Shown here: piece by piece, positions 1-6,045 of the stretch
How positions within the stretch are numbered: position 1 is the stretch's first letter
Layout of the letters: each line of letters starts with the position of its first letter
Assembly (NCBI GenBank): GCA_007133745.1
Contig: SLMC01000115.1
Coordinates: forward strand, 1 to 6,189
Reading direction: 5' to 3'
Length of the DNA: 6,189 nucleotides
Origin: Kiritimatiellia bacterium
GTDB taxonomy: Bacteria > Verrucomicrobiota > Kiritimatiellia > UBA8416 > SLMC01
Position numbers and translations under genes: made by a program
Notes under the pieces: generated by a model
Database searches by the model: none
Seen by the model: the letters and a program-made list of their open reading frames with translations, nothing else
Told to the model about the DNA's origin: nothing

Positions 1-2
1 GG

Positions 3-68
3 AATGGCCGGACTCCGCAATCCGATGGAGCGGCTCGGCTTCCCGAGCCGGATGGCCGGACGAAGTAG
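3..68 (+). CDS. Possible 3' tail of an upstream gene (very uncertain)
   Basis: Reading frame 3 is open from the left edge of the window to a TAG at 66-68 and encodes about 21 residues rich in Gly, Arg, Asp and Pro, with two DGR-like or DGA-like steps. It could be the C-terminus of the gene preceding cysS, which would leave about 119 bases of intergenic DNA. The same bases contain a perfect 8-bp hairpin and a 10-bp direct repeat, so they may equally be non-coding. There is no domain to recognise. The frame starting at base 1 is open much further (to 447), but it runs through the hairpins and overlaps cysS out of frame, so it is not preferred. Confidence 0.15.
   Translation, partial: NGRTPQSDGAARLPEPDGRTK
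31..50. repeat. Perfect hairpin, 8-bp stem, CTTC loop
   Basis: CGGCTCGG (31-38) pairs perfectly with CCGAGCCG (43-50) around the four-base loop CTTC. The hairpin lies between two copies of a 10-bp direct repeat, ATGGCCGGAC, at 4-13 and 52-61. No T-run follows, so it is not a standard intrinsic terminator. It may be part of an intergenic repeat, a U-independent terminator for an upstream gene, or a chance palindrome in GC-rich DNA. Confidence 0.45.
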
Positions 69-90
69 CGCAAGGGAAGGGAAAAACGCA

Positions 91-137
91 GGGTGGACTT
101 TCAGTCCGCCCATCAGGAGCCCGACTGAAAGTCGGGC
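91..137. repeat. REP/BIME-like inverted pair of hairpins
   Basis: Two compact hairpins lie side by side upstream of cysS. The first pairs 91-99 with 103-111 (nine pairs, one of them G-T) around a TTC loop. The second pairs 119-126 with 130-137 (eight perfect pairs) around a GAA loop. The 11-base core of the first, GACTTTCAGTC, is the exact reverse complement of the core of the second, GACTGAAAGTC, so the two hairpins are inverted copies of one unit separated by seven bases. Two head-to-head palindromic units between genes is the arrangement of a bacterial interspersed mosaic element (BIME). Neither hairpin is followed by a T-run. Whether it is repeated elsewhere in the genome cannot be seen here. 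It may affect transcript stability or termination, or bind a protein. Confidence 0.55.
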
Positions 138-163
138 CTACGGCGCAAACGACAACAATCAAC

Positions 164-177
164 AAGGAACAATAGGA
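164..177 (+). promoter_or_regulatory. Ribosome-binding region of cysS
   Basis: An A-rich leader holds two purine-rich Shine-Dalgarno-like stretches: AAGGA at 164-168, ten bases before a TTG at 179, and TAGGA at 173-177, ten bases before the ATG at 188. The TTG and ATG are in frame and differ by three codons. The ATG is preferred because it gives the N-terminus typical of cysteinyl-tRNA synthetases. I see no clear -35/-10 promoter pair in 1-178. Confidence 0.5.
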
Positions 178-187
178 TTTGACGACG

Positions 188-1609
188 ATGGAGTTGAGAT
201 TTTACAATACGCTGTCCAGACGCATGGAGGTTCTGGCGCCGCTGGAGCCGGGGCATGTTCGCATGTACACCTGCGGGCCGACTGTTTACGATTTCGCGCA
301 TATCGGCAATTTTCGCGCTTATATCTTCGAGGATATTTTGCGGCGGACGATCAAGGTTGCGGGATTTCGCGTCACGCAGGTCATGAATTTCACGGATGTG
401 GACGACAAGACGCTGCGCGGGGCGCAGGCGAAAGGCGTGCCGCTTGACGACTATACCCGGCCGTTCAAGCAGGCTTTCTTCAAGGATATGGATGCGTTGA
501 ATATCGAACGTGCCGAGCATTATCCGGCGGCCACGGAGCATATCCCGGAGATGATCGCTCTGATCCGGCGGCTGTTCGAAAAGGGCGTCGCGTACCGGTC
601 GGAAGACGGTTCCGTGTATTTCAACATTGCGAAATTCGAGAACTACGGGCGGTTGCAGCGTTTGAACGCCACTGAGATGCGAAAGGGTGCGCGCGTGGCC
701 GGTGACGAATACGAAAAGGAGAGCGCGGCCGATTTCGCGCTGTGGAAGGCGTGGGACGCCGAGGATGGGGACGTGGCTTGGGATTCGCCCTGGGGTCGCG
801 GGCGGCCGGGCTGGCATATCGAATGTTCGGCCATGAGCATGAAATATCTGGGCGAAAGCTTCGATCTGCATACGGGCGGGGTGGACAACATTTTCCCGCA
901 TCACGAGAACGAGATCGCGCAAAGCGAGGCGGCCACCGGGCGTCCCTTTGTCCGATACTGGCTGCATTGCGCGCATCTGGGCGTGGAAGGCCGGAAGATG
1001 TCGAAGTCGTTGGGCAATTTTTACACGCTGCGCGATGTGCTGGCGCGCGGCTATACCGGGCGCGAGGCGCGCTATGTGCTGTGTTCCGCGCATTATCGGC
1101 AGGCGTTGAATTTCTCGTTTGCGGCGCTCGACGCGGCTCGCGCTTCGCTGGCGCGATTGGACGCGTTTGGCGCGCGCTTGCGCGAACGCGTCGCAGGGAG
1201 CGCCGCCGAAGGGTCGGCGCCCGATTGGGCGACTGCGGCGAAAGACCGTTTTTGGGCGGCGCTGTTCGAGGATTTAGGCATGGCGGACGCCTTCGCCGCA
1301 TTGTTCGATCTGGTGCACGAAGGCAACCGACGGTTGGATCGCGATGCTTTGACGGCGGACGAGGCGGCCGGCTTGCTGGCGCACTTGAACGCATGCGACC
1401 GCGTGCTGGGTTTTTTGAAAGCCGAGACGGACGATACGCCCGACGAAGCGATCCAGACCATGATTCAGGCCAGACAGACGGCCCGCGAAGCCAAGCAATG
1501 GGCGGAGGCGGACCGATTGAGAGACGAAATCGCAGATCGCGGATGGGTTGTCAAGGATACGCCGGACGGACCTAAGGCGCAGCGGATGGCCGGGCGGGCC
1601 GAGTCATGA
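188..1609 (+). CDS. cysS: Cysteinyl-tRNA synthetase (EC 6.1.1.16)
   Basis: This class I aminoacyl-tRNA synthetase activates cysteine with ATP and charges tRNA-Cys in the cytoplasm. The product is 473 residues, close to the roughly 460-470 usual for the family. The HIGH-type signature is HIGN at residues 38-41 and the KMSKS signature is exact at 270-274. The four expected zinc ligands that make the enzyme select cysteine are present: Cys29 (in CGPTVYD), Cys213 (in GWHIECS), His238 and Glu242 (in HHENE). The middle of the protein carries the helical DALR-type anticodon region, and the C-terminus has the usual motif around AKQWAEADRLRDEI and GWVVKDT. The start is the ATG at 188; an in-frame TTG at 179 would add three residues (MTT). 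The stop overlaps the tmk start by four bases, implying translational coupling. The gene is intact with no missing catalytic residue. Confidence 0.97.
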   Translation: MELRFYNTLSRRMEVLAPLEPGHVRMYTCGPTVYDFAHIGNFRAYIFEDILRRTIKVAGFRVTQVMNFTDVDDKTLRGAQAKGVPLDDYTRPFKQAFFKDMDALNIERAEHYPAATEHIPEMIALIRRLFEKGVAYRSEDGSVYFNIAKFENYGRLQRLNATEMRKGARVAGDEYEKESAADFALWKAWDAEDGDVAWDSPWGRGRPGWHIECSAMSMKYLGESFDLHTGGVDNIFPHHENEIAQSEAATGRPFVRYWLHCAHLGVEGRKMSKSLGNFYTLRDVLARGYTGREARYVLCSAHYRQALNFSFAALDAARASLARLDAFGARLRERVAGSAAEGSAPDWATAAKDRFWAALFEDLGMADAFAALFDLVHEGNRRLDRDALTADEAAGLLAHLNACDRVLGFLKAETDDTPDEAIQTMIQARQTAREAKQWAEADRLRDEIADRGWVVKDTPDGPKAQRMAGRAES

Positions 1610-2250
1610 GCGAACGGGGTTGTTTCTTGACTTTCGAGGGACCCGATGGCTCGGGCAAATCGACGCAGGCCCGACGCTTGGCGGATAGGTTGAGGGCCGA
1701 AGGCTTGACCGCAGTACAAGTGCGCGAGCCCGGGGGGACATCGACCGGCGAGCTGATTCGGGCGCTTGTTCAGCATACGCCTTCGCAGGAAGGGCTTTGT
1801 TCGGAGGCGGAAATTCTGTTGTTTGCGGCCAGTCGCGCGCAATTGACGCGTCAGGTGATTCTGCCGGCGCTGGATTCGGGAGCGTGGGTCGTCTGCGACC
1901 GCTACGCCGATTCCACGGCCGTGTATCAGGGGTTCGGGCGCGGCGCCGATCTGGAGGCCATTGTTGCGATCAATCGCGTGGCCACAGTCGGCATCGAGCC
2001 GGATGCGACGTTTCTGATCGATGTGTCGGTGCCCGAAGGGCAAAGGCGTTTGGCCGCGAGACGGGCGGAATCCGACGCGACGTACGATCGCATGGAAGGT
2101 CAAGATATCGCGTTTCACGAACGCGTGCGGGACGGCTATCGGGTCTGGGCGGGCCGACATCCGGAACGGATTTTCACGATCGATGGAGAACGCGAAGCCG
2201 ACGCTGTGGAACAGGATGTCTGGGCGTTGGCAAGGAAGAAGCTTCTATGA
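1606..2250 (+). CDS. tmk: Thymidylate (dTMP) kinase (EC 2.7.4.9)
   Basis: The enzyme phosphorylates dTMP to dTDP with ATP, a step needed for dTTP supply to DNA replication. The product is 214 residues, normal for bacterial TMP kinases. The Walker A P-loop is at residues 12-20 (GPDGSGKST). The REPGG dTMP-site motif follows near residue 40, and DRY with the ADS/YQG segment lies at 98-108. A LID region rich in arginine occurs near 145-165. The P-loop lacks the basic residue of yeast-like (type I) enzymes while the LID is basic, which suggests the bacterial type II arrangement. The ATG at 1606 overlaps the cysS stop as ATGA and has only a weak Shine-Dalgarno sequence, so translation probably depends on coupling. 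Its own stop overlaps the holB start in the same way. Confidence 0.96.
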   Translation: MSERGCFLTFEGPDGSGKSTQARRLADRLRAEGLTAVQVREPGGTSTGELIRALVQHTPSQEGLCSEAEILLFAASRAQLTRQVILPALDSGAWVVCDRYADSTAVYQGFGRGADLEAIVAINRVATVGIEPDATFLIDVSVPEGQRRLAARRAESDATYDRMEGQDIAFHERVRDGYRVWAGRHPERIFTIDGEREADAVEQDVWALARKKLL

Positions 2251-3200
2251 ATGTCGACGAAACGGTTGCCTTGTTCAGGCACGGACTCGAGTCGGGGCGC
2301 ATGGCGCAGGGATACGTGATCTCGGGCGCAATTCAGGGGCCTGCGCGCGACGCGGTCGGGCGGATTCTGCAACTACTGTTTTGCATGGACTCGCAGCCCC
2401 CGTGCGGACAATGCGCAGGCTGCCGACAGGCAAGCGAACGCGCGCATCCCGACTTGACGTGGGTGGAACCGGAAAAAAAATCGCGCATCATCTCCGTGGC
2501 GCAGATGCGCGTCATGCAGCAGCGCATGCAGCAGACCTCCTTTTCGGGCGGGTGGAAGGCCTGCGTGATTTACGCCGCCGACCGGCTCAACGCGCAGGCG
2601 GCGAACGCGTTTTTGAAACTGCTTGAAGAACCGCCCGAGAAGACGCTGTTTCTGCTTTTGACGGACAGCCCCCAGTTTTTGCTGCCGACCATCGTTTCCC
2701 GCTGTCAGCGGGTCAATGTTGCCGGAGCGGCGGATGCCTTGCGGCCGGAATGGCGCGATCGGACGCTGGCCATTATGAAAGAGGCTGGCGGCGCGGGCCC
2801 GGTTACGGCCATGGCGCTGGCCGAGCGAACGGCTCGGCTTCTGGCCGAAATCAAGGCGCAGGCCGCCGAAGAGGTAAAAGCCGAGACCGATAGCGAAACG
2901 GTCGAGGAAGAGACGAATACGCTCAATGCGCGGATCGATGCCCGCTATAAGGAAAAAAGGAAGCAAATCGTGCTGCTGATGCTTTCGTGGTATCGCGATG
3001 TCCTGATGGCGACCGTCGGGATGGAAGACGAAATTCTGGAACACGCCGATTGCCAGGCGGATATTCGGGCCAAGGCTGCCCGGATTCCGGTGACTTCGGC
3101 CCGAAACAATATAGGCATTGCGGAACATATGAATCGTTTGCTGGAAAGAAACGTGTCCGAATCCATGGCTTTGAACATGGCTTTCGGAGCCTGGCGTTGA
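2247..3200 (+). CDS. holB: DNA polymerase III subunit delta'
   Basis: This is the delta' subunit of the replicative clamp loader, which together with tau/gamma and delta loads the sliding clamp onto primed DNA. The product is 317 residues. Cys46, Cys53, Cys56 and Cys59 form the four-cysteine zinc module of this AAA+ family, followed by HPDL at 67-70. ANAFLKLLEEPPE near residues 118-130 and SRC at 151-153 (the conserved sensor/arginine-finger motif offered to a neighbouring subunit) are diagnostic. The P-loop position near 25-40 lacks GKS/T, so this subunit probably does not hydrolyse ATP, as in E. coli delta'. An acidic stretch at about 206-226 lies within the variable C-terminal part. The ATG at 2247 is chosen because it overlaps the tmk stop as ATGA and has AAGGA at 2232-2236, ten bases upstream. 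The frame is open further upstream, but that would overlap most of tmk. Confidence 0.93.
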   Translation: MNVDETVALFRHGLESGRMAQGYVISGAIQGPARDAVGRILQLLFCMDSQPPCGQCAGCRQASERAHPDLTWVEPEKKSRIISVAQMRVMQQRMQQTSFSGGWKACVIYAADRLNAQAANAFLKLLEEPPEKTLFLLLTDSPQFLLPTIVSRCQRVNVAGAADALRPEWRDRTLAIMKEAGGAGPVTAMALAERTARLLAEIKAQAAEEVKAETDSETVEEETNTLNARIDARYKEKRKQIVLLMLSWYRDVLMATVGMEDEILEHADCQADIRAKAARIPVTSARNNIGIAEHMNRLLERNVSESMALNMAFGAWR

Positions 3201-3213
3201 CGGAACGGCATGC

Positions 3214-3220
3214 AAGAGGA
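3214..3220 (+). promoter_or_regulatory. Ribosome-binding site that decides the ricT start
   Basis: AAGAGGA ends seven bases before the ATG at 3228, which is ideal spacing. It is only one base from the in-frame ATG at 3222, and it lies downstream of the in-frame ATG at 3210. The start at 3228 is therefore the most likely of the three. Confidence 0.65.
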
Positions 3221-3227
3221 TATGATC

Positions 3228-4046
3228 ATGACGCGTTTAGCGCATATTGAGACGGAAGACGGTTTGACGGCGCTTTGCCGGGTAGAGCCGAATTTGGCGA
3301 TACACGAGGGTGATCAGTGCCTTTTCGAGACCGACCGCGTCACGGATTTCGGGCGTGTTACGCGCTTGGTCTCCGACGATGCGGACGCGATCCGCAAAAC
3401 GCCGAGCGGGCACGTTGTTCGTTGCGCGACGCTGATGGATCAGGCCAAGGCCAAGGAAAACGCCGTGATGAGCAAGATGGCGAGAGATACCTGCGCGGCC
3501 AAGGCGGAGGCGGCCGGTATGACGTTGCGATTCGTTCGGGTTCGCTACAGTTTCGACCGGGCTGCGCTGATGGTCGCGTTCGTTGCGGAAGACCGTCCGG
3601 ACGTCAAGGATCTCGCGCGCGCGATCGCATCGGATTTGAATACGCGGGTGAACATGACGCAAATCGGCGTGCGCGACGAAGCGGCGGCGATCGGCGGCAT
3701 GGGGCCTTGCGGACGCGAGCTGTGTTGCTGCACATGGCTGCAAGGCTTCGATTCCGTCAATGTGCGCATGGCCAAGTCGCAGGGACTGTCGCTGAATCCC
3801 GGCGCCATCAGCGGCATGTGCGGTCGGCTCAAATGCTGTTTGCGCTACGAGTACGATCAGTATCGACGCCTGGAACGGCGTATGCCCAACGAAGGCGCTC
3901 GCGTCGAATGCCCGGCGGGTTCGGGCCGGGTTTGCGGACGAAATCTTTTGCGGGAAAAAATCAAGGTGCGACTGGACAACGAACGGATCGTGGAATGCGA
4001 TGCGGCCGAGATCAGCAGGGTTTCCGGCGACAGGCGCCGAAAATAG
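3228..4046 (+). CDS. ricT: PSP1-domain protein, RicT/YaaT family
   Basis: The product is 272 residues, close in length to Bacillus YaaT (RicT). It carries the family signature: GPCGRELCC near 159-167, NVRMAKSQ, LSLNPGAISG, then CGRLKCCLRYEYDQY from 198. Its cysteines at 161, 166, 167, 168, 198, 203 and 204 form the conserved cluster that in the Bacillus RicA-RicF-RicT complex is associated with iron-sulfur clusters. That complex promotes mRNA maturation by RNase Y and affects development. No RicA or RicF gene is visible here, so the same role is inference. The gene follows holB by a 27-base gap, and the tmk-holB-ricT association is also seen in Firmicutes and other bacteria. The start at 3228 is set by AAGAGGA at 3214-3220; starts at 3210 or 3222 would add six or two residues. 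An extra third cysteine (Cys168) makes a CCC run. Confidence 0.9.
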   Translation: MTRLAHIETEDGLTALCRVEPNLAIHEGDQCLFETDRVTDFGRVTRLVSDDADAIRKTPSGHVVRCATLMDQAKAKENAVMSKMARDTCAAKAEAAGMTLRFVRVRYSFDRAALMVAFVAEDRPDVKDLARAIASDLNTRVNMTQIGVRDEAAAIGGMGPCGRELCCCTWLQGFDSVNVRMAKSQGLSLNPGAISGMCGRLKCCLRYEYDQYRRLERRMPNEGARVECPAGSGRVCGRNLLREKIKVRLDNERIVECDAAEISRVSGDRRRK

Positions 4047-4050
4047 GAGA
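4044..4050 (+). promoter_or_regulatory. Ribosome-binding site of aroQ overlapping the ricT stop
   Basis: TAGGAGA includes the TAG stop codon of ricT and ends ten bases before the aroQ ATG at 4061. Ribosomes finishing ricT would cover it, which fits coupled translation. Confidence 0.6.
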
Positions 4051-4060
4051 AAACACCCCC

Positions 4061-4513
4061 ATGAATATTCTTGTGCTCAACGGACCGAACCTTCATCTTC
4101 TCGGAAATCGGGAACCGGATATTTACGGCGACGCCGGACTGGATCGGATTATGGAGCGCGTCGTCGCGCACGGAAAGAAACTGGGCGTCGAAGTGGACGC
4201 CTTTCAAAGCAACGAGGAAGGCGTTCTGGTTACGCGTATCGGAGAAAGCGAGGGCCGGTACGACGGTTTGATTGTCAATCCGGCGGCCTATACCCACACC
4301 AGCGTGGCCTTGCGCGATGCCATTCGGGCTTGCGGATTGCCGTGCATCGAGGTGCATCTTTCCAATACGCTGGCCCGCGAGCCGTTTCGGCATGTGAGTT
4401 TGACAGCGCCGGTATGTATCGGCCAGATTACGGGATTGGGCGGACATGGCTACGTGCTGGCGCTTGACGCGCTGACGGAGCGGCTGCAAAAGGCAAAGGA
4501 GCGTGAACAATGA
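4061..4513 (+). CDS. aroQ: Type II 3-dehydroquinate dehydratase (EC 4.2.1.10)
   Basis: The enzyme converts 3-dehydroquinate to 3-dehydroshikimate, the third step of the shikimate pathway to aromatic amino acids. The product is 150 residues, normal for this dodecameric flavodoxin-fold family. Known active-site positions are all present: Asn10 (NGPNLHLLG), Arg17, the catalytic Tyr22 (REPDIY), Asn73, His79 and Asp86 (AAYTHTSVALRDA), His99 (EVHLSN) and Arg110 (REPFR). The GLGGHGY segment follows near 127-133. Small departures from the commonest sequences are His12 where Asn is frequent, Glu52 in the QSN-EEG loop where His is frequent, and Ala75 where Gly is frequent. These positions vary in the family, so activity is expected. 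No other aro gene is in the window. The stop overlaps the next gene's start as ATGA. Confidence 0.96.
   Translation: MNILVLNGPNLHLLGNREPDIYGDAGLDRIMERVVAHGKKLGVEVDAFQSNEEGVLVTRIGESEGRYDGLIVNPAAYTHTSVALRDAIRACGLPCIEVHLSNTLAREPFRHVSLTAPVCIGQITGLGGHGYVLALDALTERLQKAKEREQ
4496..4501 (+). promoter_or_regulatory. Ribosome-binding site of the amaP-like gene inside aroQ
   Basis: AAGGAG lies within the last codons of aroQ, eight bases before the ATG at 4510. It supports the overlapping start at 4510 over later in-frame methionines. Confidence 0.6.
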
Positions 4514-5058
4514 GCGCATGGCATCGTATTTTTCGACTGTTTACACTGGTTGCCTTGGCTTTCGCGGGTTTGGTTCTGGTACAGGTCGCCATGTCCGAAG
4601 GCCATTGGCAGGCCTTTCTGACTCAGGCTCGCACCGAAAGGCTCGTTTCGCTTGGCGCGGGCTGGAGCATGCTTCTGCTGGCCCTGCTGTTTTTGGTCAC
4701 GGGCCTCAAACGCAAGCGGAAAGGGCGTTTTCTTTCCTTTGAAAACGAGGGTGGGCGTGTCAATATCAGCACGGATGCCATCGCCGACTACCTGTCGAAA
4801 CTGGCGAACGAGTTTCCGTCCGTCATCAAAATGAACATTCGCGTCGTTCCGCTCAAGGGCGCGTTGGATATCGTGCTGGCCATTCGGGTCAAGGCCGATC
4901 CGCAAATTCACGAAATTTGCGAAACCTTGCAAAGCCGGGTTCGCGAAAGCCTGTCCAGCGGACTGGGCATACGCGATGTCCGTCGCGTCGAGGTCAGCGT
5001 CAACGAAATCAACTCGGAACGCCGCGGCGCCCGGAATGAAATGAATGATGAACAGTGA
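4510..5058 (+). CDS. amaP: AmaP-like membrane protein with Asp23/Gls24-type domain
   Basis: The product is 182 residues. Two hydrophobic segments at about 7-28 and 48-66 form a hairpin of transmembrane helices. They are followed by a strongly basic stop-transfer stretch, KRKRKGR, at 67-73, which predicts a cytoplasmic C-terminal half. From about residue 74 to 170 the sequence matches the layout of Asp23/Gls24-type domains: a VNISTDAIADYLSKL start, alternating beta segments (MNIRVVPLKGALDIVLAIRV) and a final helix before VRRVEVSVNEI. In Staphylococcus aureus, AmaP anchors Asp23 to the membrane and the system is linked to cell-envelope stress. A similar role here is inference from architecture. 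No separate Asp23 gene is visible. The gene overlaps aroQ by four bases and is 15 bases before the pfkB gene. The gene symbol is a family-level assignment. Confidence 0.75.
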   Translation: MSAWHRIFRLFTLVALAFAGLVLVQVAMSEGHWQAFLTQARTERLVSLGAGWSMLLLALLFLVTGLKRKRKGRFLSFENEGGRVNISTDAIADYLSKLANEFPSVIKMNIRVVPLKGALDIVLAIRVKADPQIHEICETLQSRVRESLSSGLGIRDVRRVEVSVNEINSERRGARNEMNDEQ

Positions 5059-5060
5059 AC

Positions 5061-5067
5061 AGGGAGA
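5061..5067 (+). promoter_or_regulatory. Ribosome-binding site that decides the pfkB start
   Basis: AGGGAGA ends six bases before the ATG at 5074. The next in-frame ATG, at 5098, has no comparable sequence in front of it, so 5074 is preferred. Confidence 0.65.
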
Positions 5068-5073
5068 CAGATT

Positions 5074-6018
5074 ATGACGGCGAAAGCGAGCGAAACGATG
5101 ACGGCGAACCGCCCGTTGCATTTGGCCGTGGTGGGATCGATCGGGTTGGATACGATCGAGACGCCGGTTGAAAAACGAGTGGATATTCTGGGCGGCTCGG
5201 TCAGTTACGCATGCGCTGCGGCTTCCTTTTTCGTGAAAACCGGTATGGTCGGCGTGGTCGGAACCGATTTCCCGGAAGCCTATGAAGCCCTGTATCGGCG
5301 TTTGGGCATTGACACGAGCGGCTTGCAAAAGCAGGACGGAAAAACGTTTCGGTGGTCGGGCGTCTACGAACGCAACATGAACGCGCGGCGCACGCTTTCG
5401 ACCGATCTGAATGTGTTCGAATCCTTTTCGCCGAAGTTGCCGACCGACTATCGACAGGCGCCCTGCATTCTGCTGGGCAACATCTCGCCCGATCTTCAGT
5501 TGCATGTTTTGGATCAGGCGCAAGCCGCGACTTTTGTCGTGGCGGATACGATGGATCTGTGGATACGGATTGCGCGCGAAGATTTGATGCGCGTTATCGC
5601 GCGGTCGGGCATGCTGATGCTGAACGACGAGGAAGCGGAATTGCTTACGGGCGAGCGTTCCATTCGGCGCAGCGCGGACATTCTGCTCGGATGGGGACCG
5701 TCGCATGTGGTGATCAAACGCGGCGAATACGGGGCGGTTCTCGCATCGCGCTCCGGTCTGTTTCTGGTTCCGGCGTTTCCCGTGGATGCCGTTGTTGATC
5801 CGACGGGGGCGGGCGATTCCTTTGCCGGCGCGTTCATGGGCGCGCTGGCCGAGGCCGGCTCGACGGATGACAAGGCCATGCGCCGCGCGTTGCTTTTCGG
5901 AAGCGTTGTGGCCTCGTTCGGCGTGGAAGCGTTCAGCCTGGACGCGTTCCTCAACCTGACGCGCGCGGATATCGACGCCCGTTTCCAGACTCTGCTCGCC
6001 ATGACGCGCGTGGAATAG
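5074..6018 (+). CDS. PfkB/ribokinase-family sugar (or nucleoside) kinase
   Basis: The product is 314 residues, typical of PfkB kinases, which transfer phosphate from ATP to a sugar or nucleoside hydroxyl. The N-terminal strand LAVVGSIGLD (17-26) and the di-glycine substrate hinge ILGGSVSY (38-45) are present. An NxxE magnesium-site motif is at 184-187 (NDEE), and VIKRGEYGA begins at 213. The C-terminal family signature DPTGAGDSF is at 242-250, with Asp248 as the expected catalytic base. The segment DGKTFRWSGVYERNMNARRTLSTDLNVF, near 88-115, looks like a specificity lid shared with a group of uncharacterised PfkB kinases. I cannot name the substrate: ribose, a phosphosugar or a nucleoside are all possible. 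The gene begins 15 bases after the amaP-like gene and appears to be the last in the operon. It is intact. Confidence 0.9.
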   Translation: MTAKASETMTANRPLHLAVVGSIGLDTIETPVEKRVDILGGSVSYACAAASFFVKTGMVGVVGTDFPEAYEALYRRLGIDTSGLQKQDGKTFRWSGVYERNMNARRTLSTDLNVFESFSPKLPTDYRQAPCILLGNISPDLQLHVLDQAQAATFVVADTMDLWIRIAREDLMRVIARSGMLMLNDEEAELLTGERSIRRSADILLGWGPSHVVIKRGEYGAVLASRSGLFLVPAFPVDAVVDPTGAGDSFAGAFMGALAEAGSTDDKAMRRALLFGSVVASFGVEAFSLDAFLNLTRADIDARFQTLLAMTRVE

Positions 6019-6033
6019 CGCCGATACGGCGCT
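6017..6033 (+). terminator. Hairpin at the end of the operon, possible terminator without T-run
   Basis: AGCGCCG (6017-6023) pairs perfectly with CGGCGCT (6027-6033) around a three-base ATA loop. The left arm starts inside the TAG stop codon of the kinase gene. The bases that follow (GTAAAACACA) contain no T-run, so it is not a canonical intrinsic terminator. It could still stabilise the 3' end or assist termination together with the hairpins just downstream. Confidence 0.35.
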
Positions 6034-6045
6034 GTAAAACACAAG

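Noticed and set aside
1..178. CRISPR array or IS end suggested by the short repeats and hairpins
   Set aside because: There are only two copies of a 10-base direct repeat and no regular repeat-spacer pattern. No transposase gene or terminal inverted repeats with target duplication are visible.
4..447. A 147-codon plus-strand open frame from the left edge into cysS
   Set aside because: It reads through the palindromic repeats and then overlaps cysS out of frame for about 260 bases. It has no convincing ribosome-binding site and no recognisable domain.
113..1093. A 326-codon minus-strand open frame opposite cysS
   Set aside because: It is antisense to a certain cysS and begins and ends at arbitrary points of it. 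The Arg/His-rich composition shows no domain.
1797..2246. An extended N-terminus for HolB inside tmk
   Set aside because: The frame is open upstream, but those codons overlap tmk and give an Arg/Gly/Ser-rich shadow sequence. Delta' homology begins with the ATG at 2247, which overlaps the tmk stop.
3317..4060. An extended N-terminus for AroQ inside ricT
   Set aside because: The upstream part is an out-of-frame shadow of ricT. The type II dehydratase fold begins with MNILVLNGPN at 4061, and a ribosome-binding site precedes that ATG.
4210..4222. Possible loss of an active-site histidine in AroQ (QSNEEG instead of QSNHEG)
   Set aside because: This loop position varies among active type II enzymes, and the catalytic residues Tyr22, His79, His99, Arg17 and Arg110 are present.
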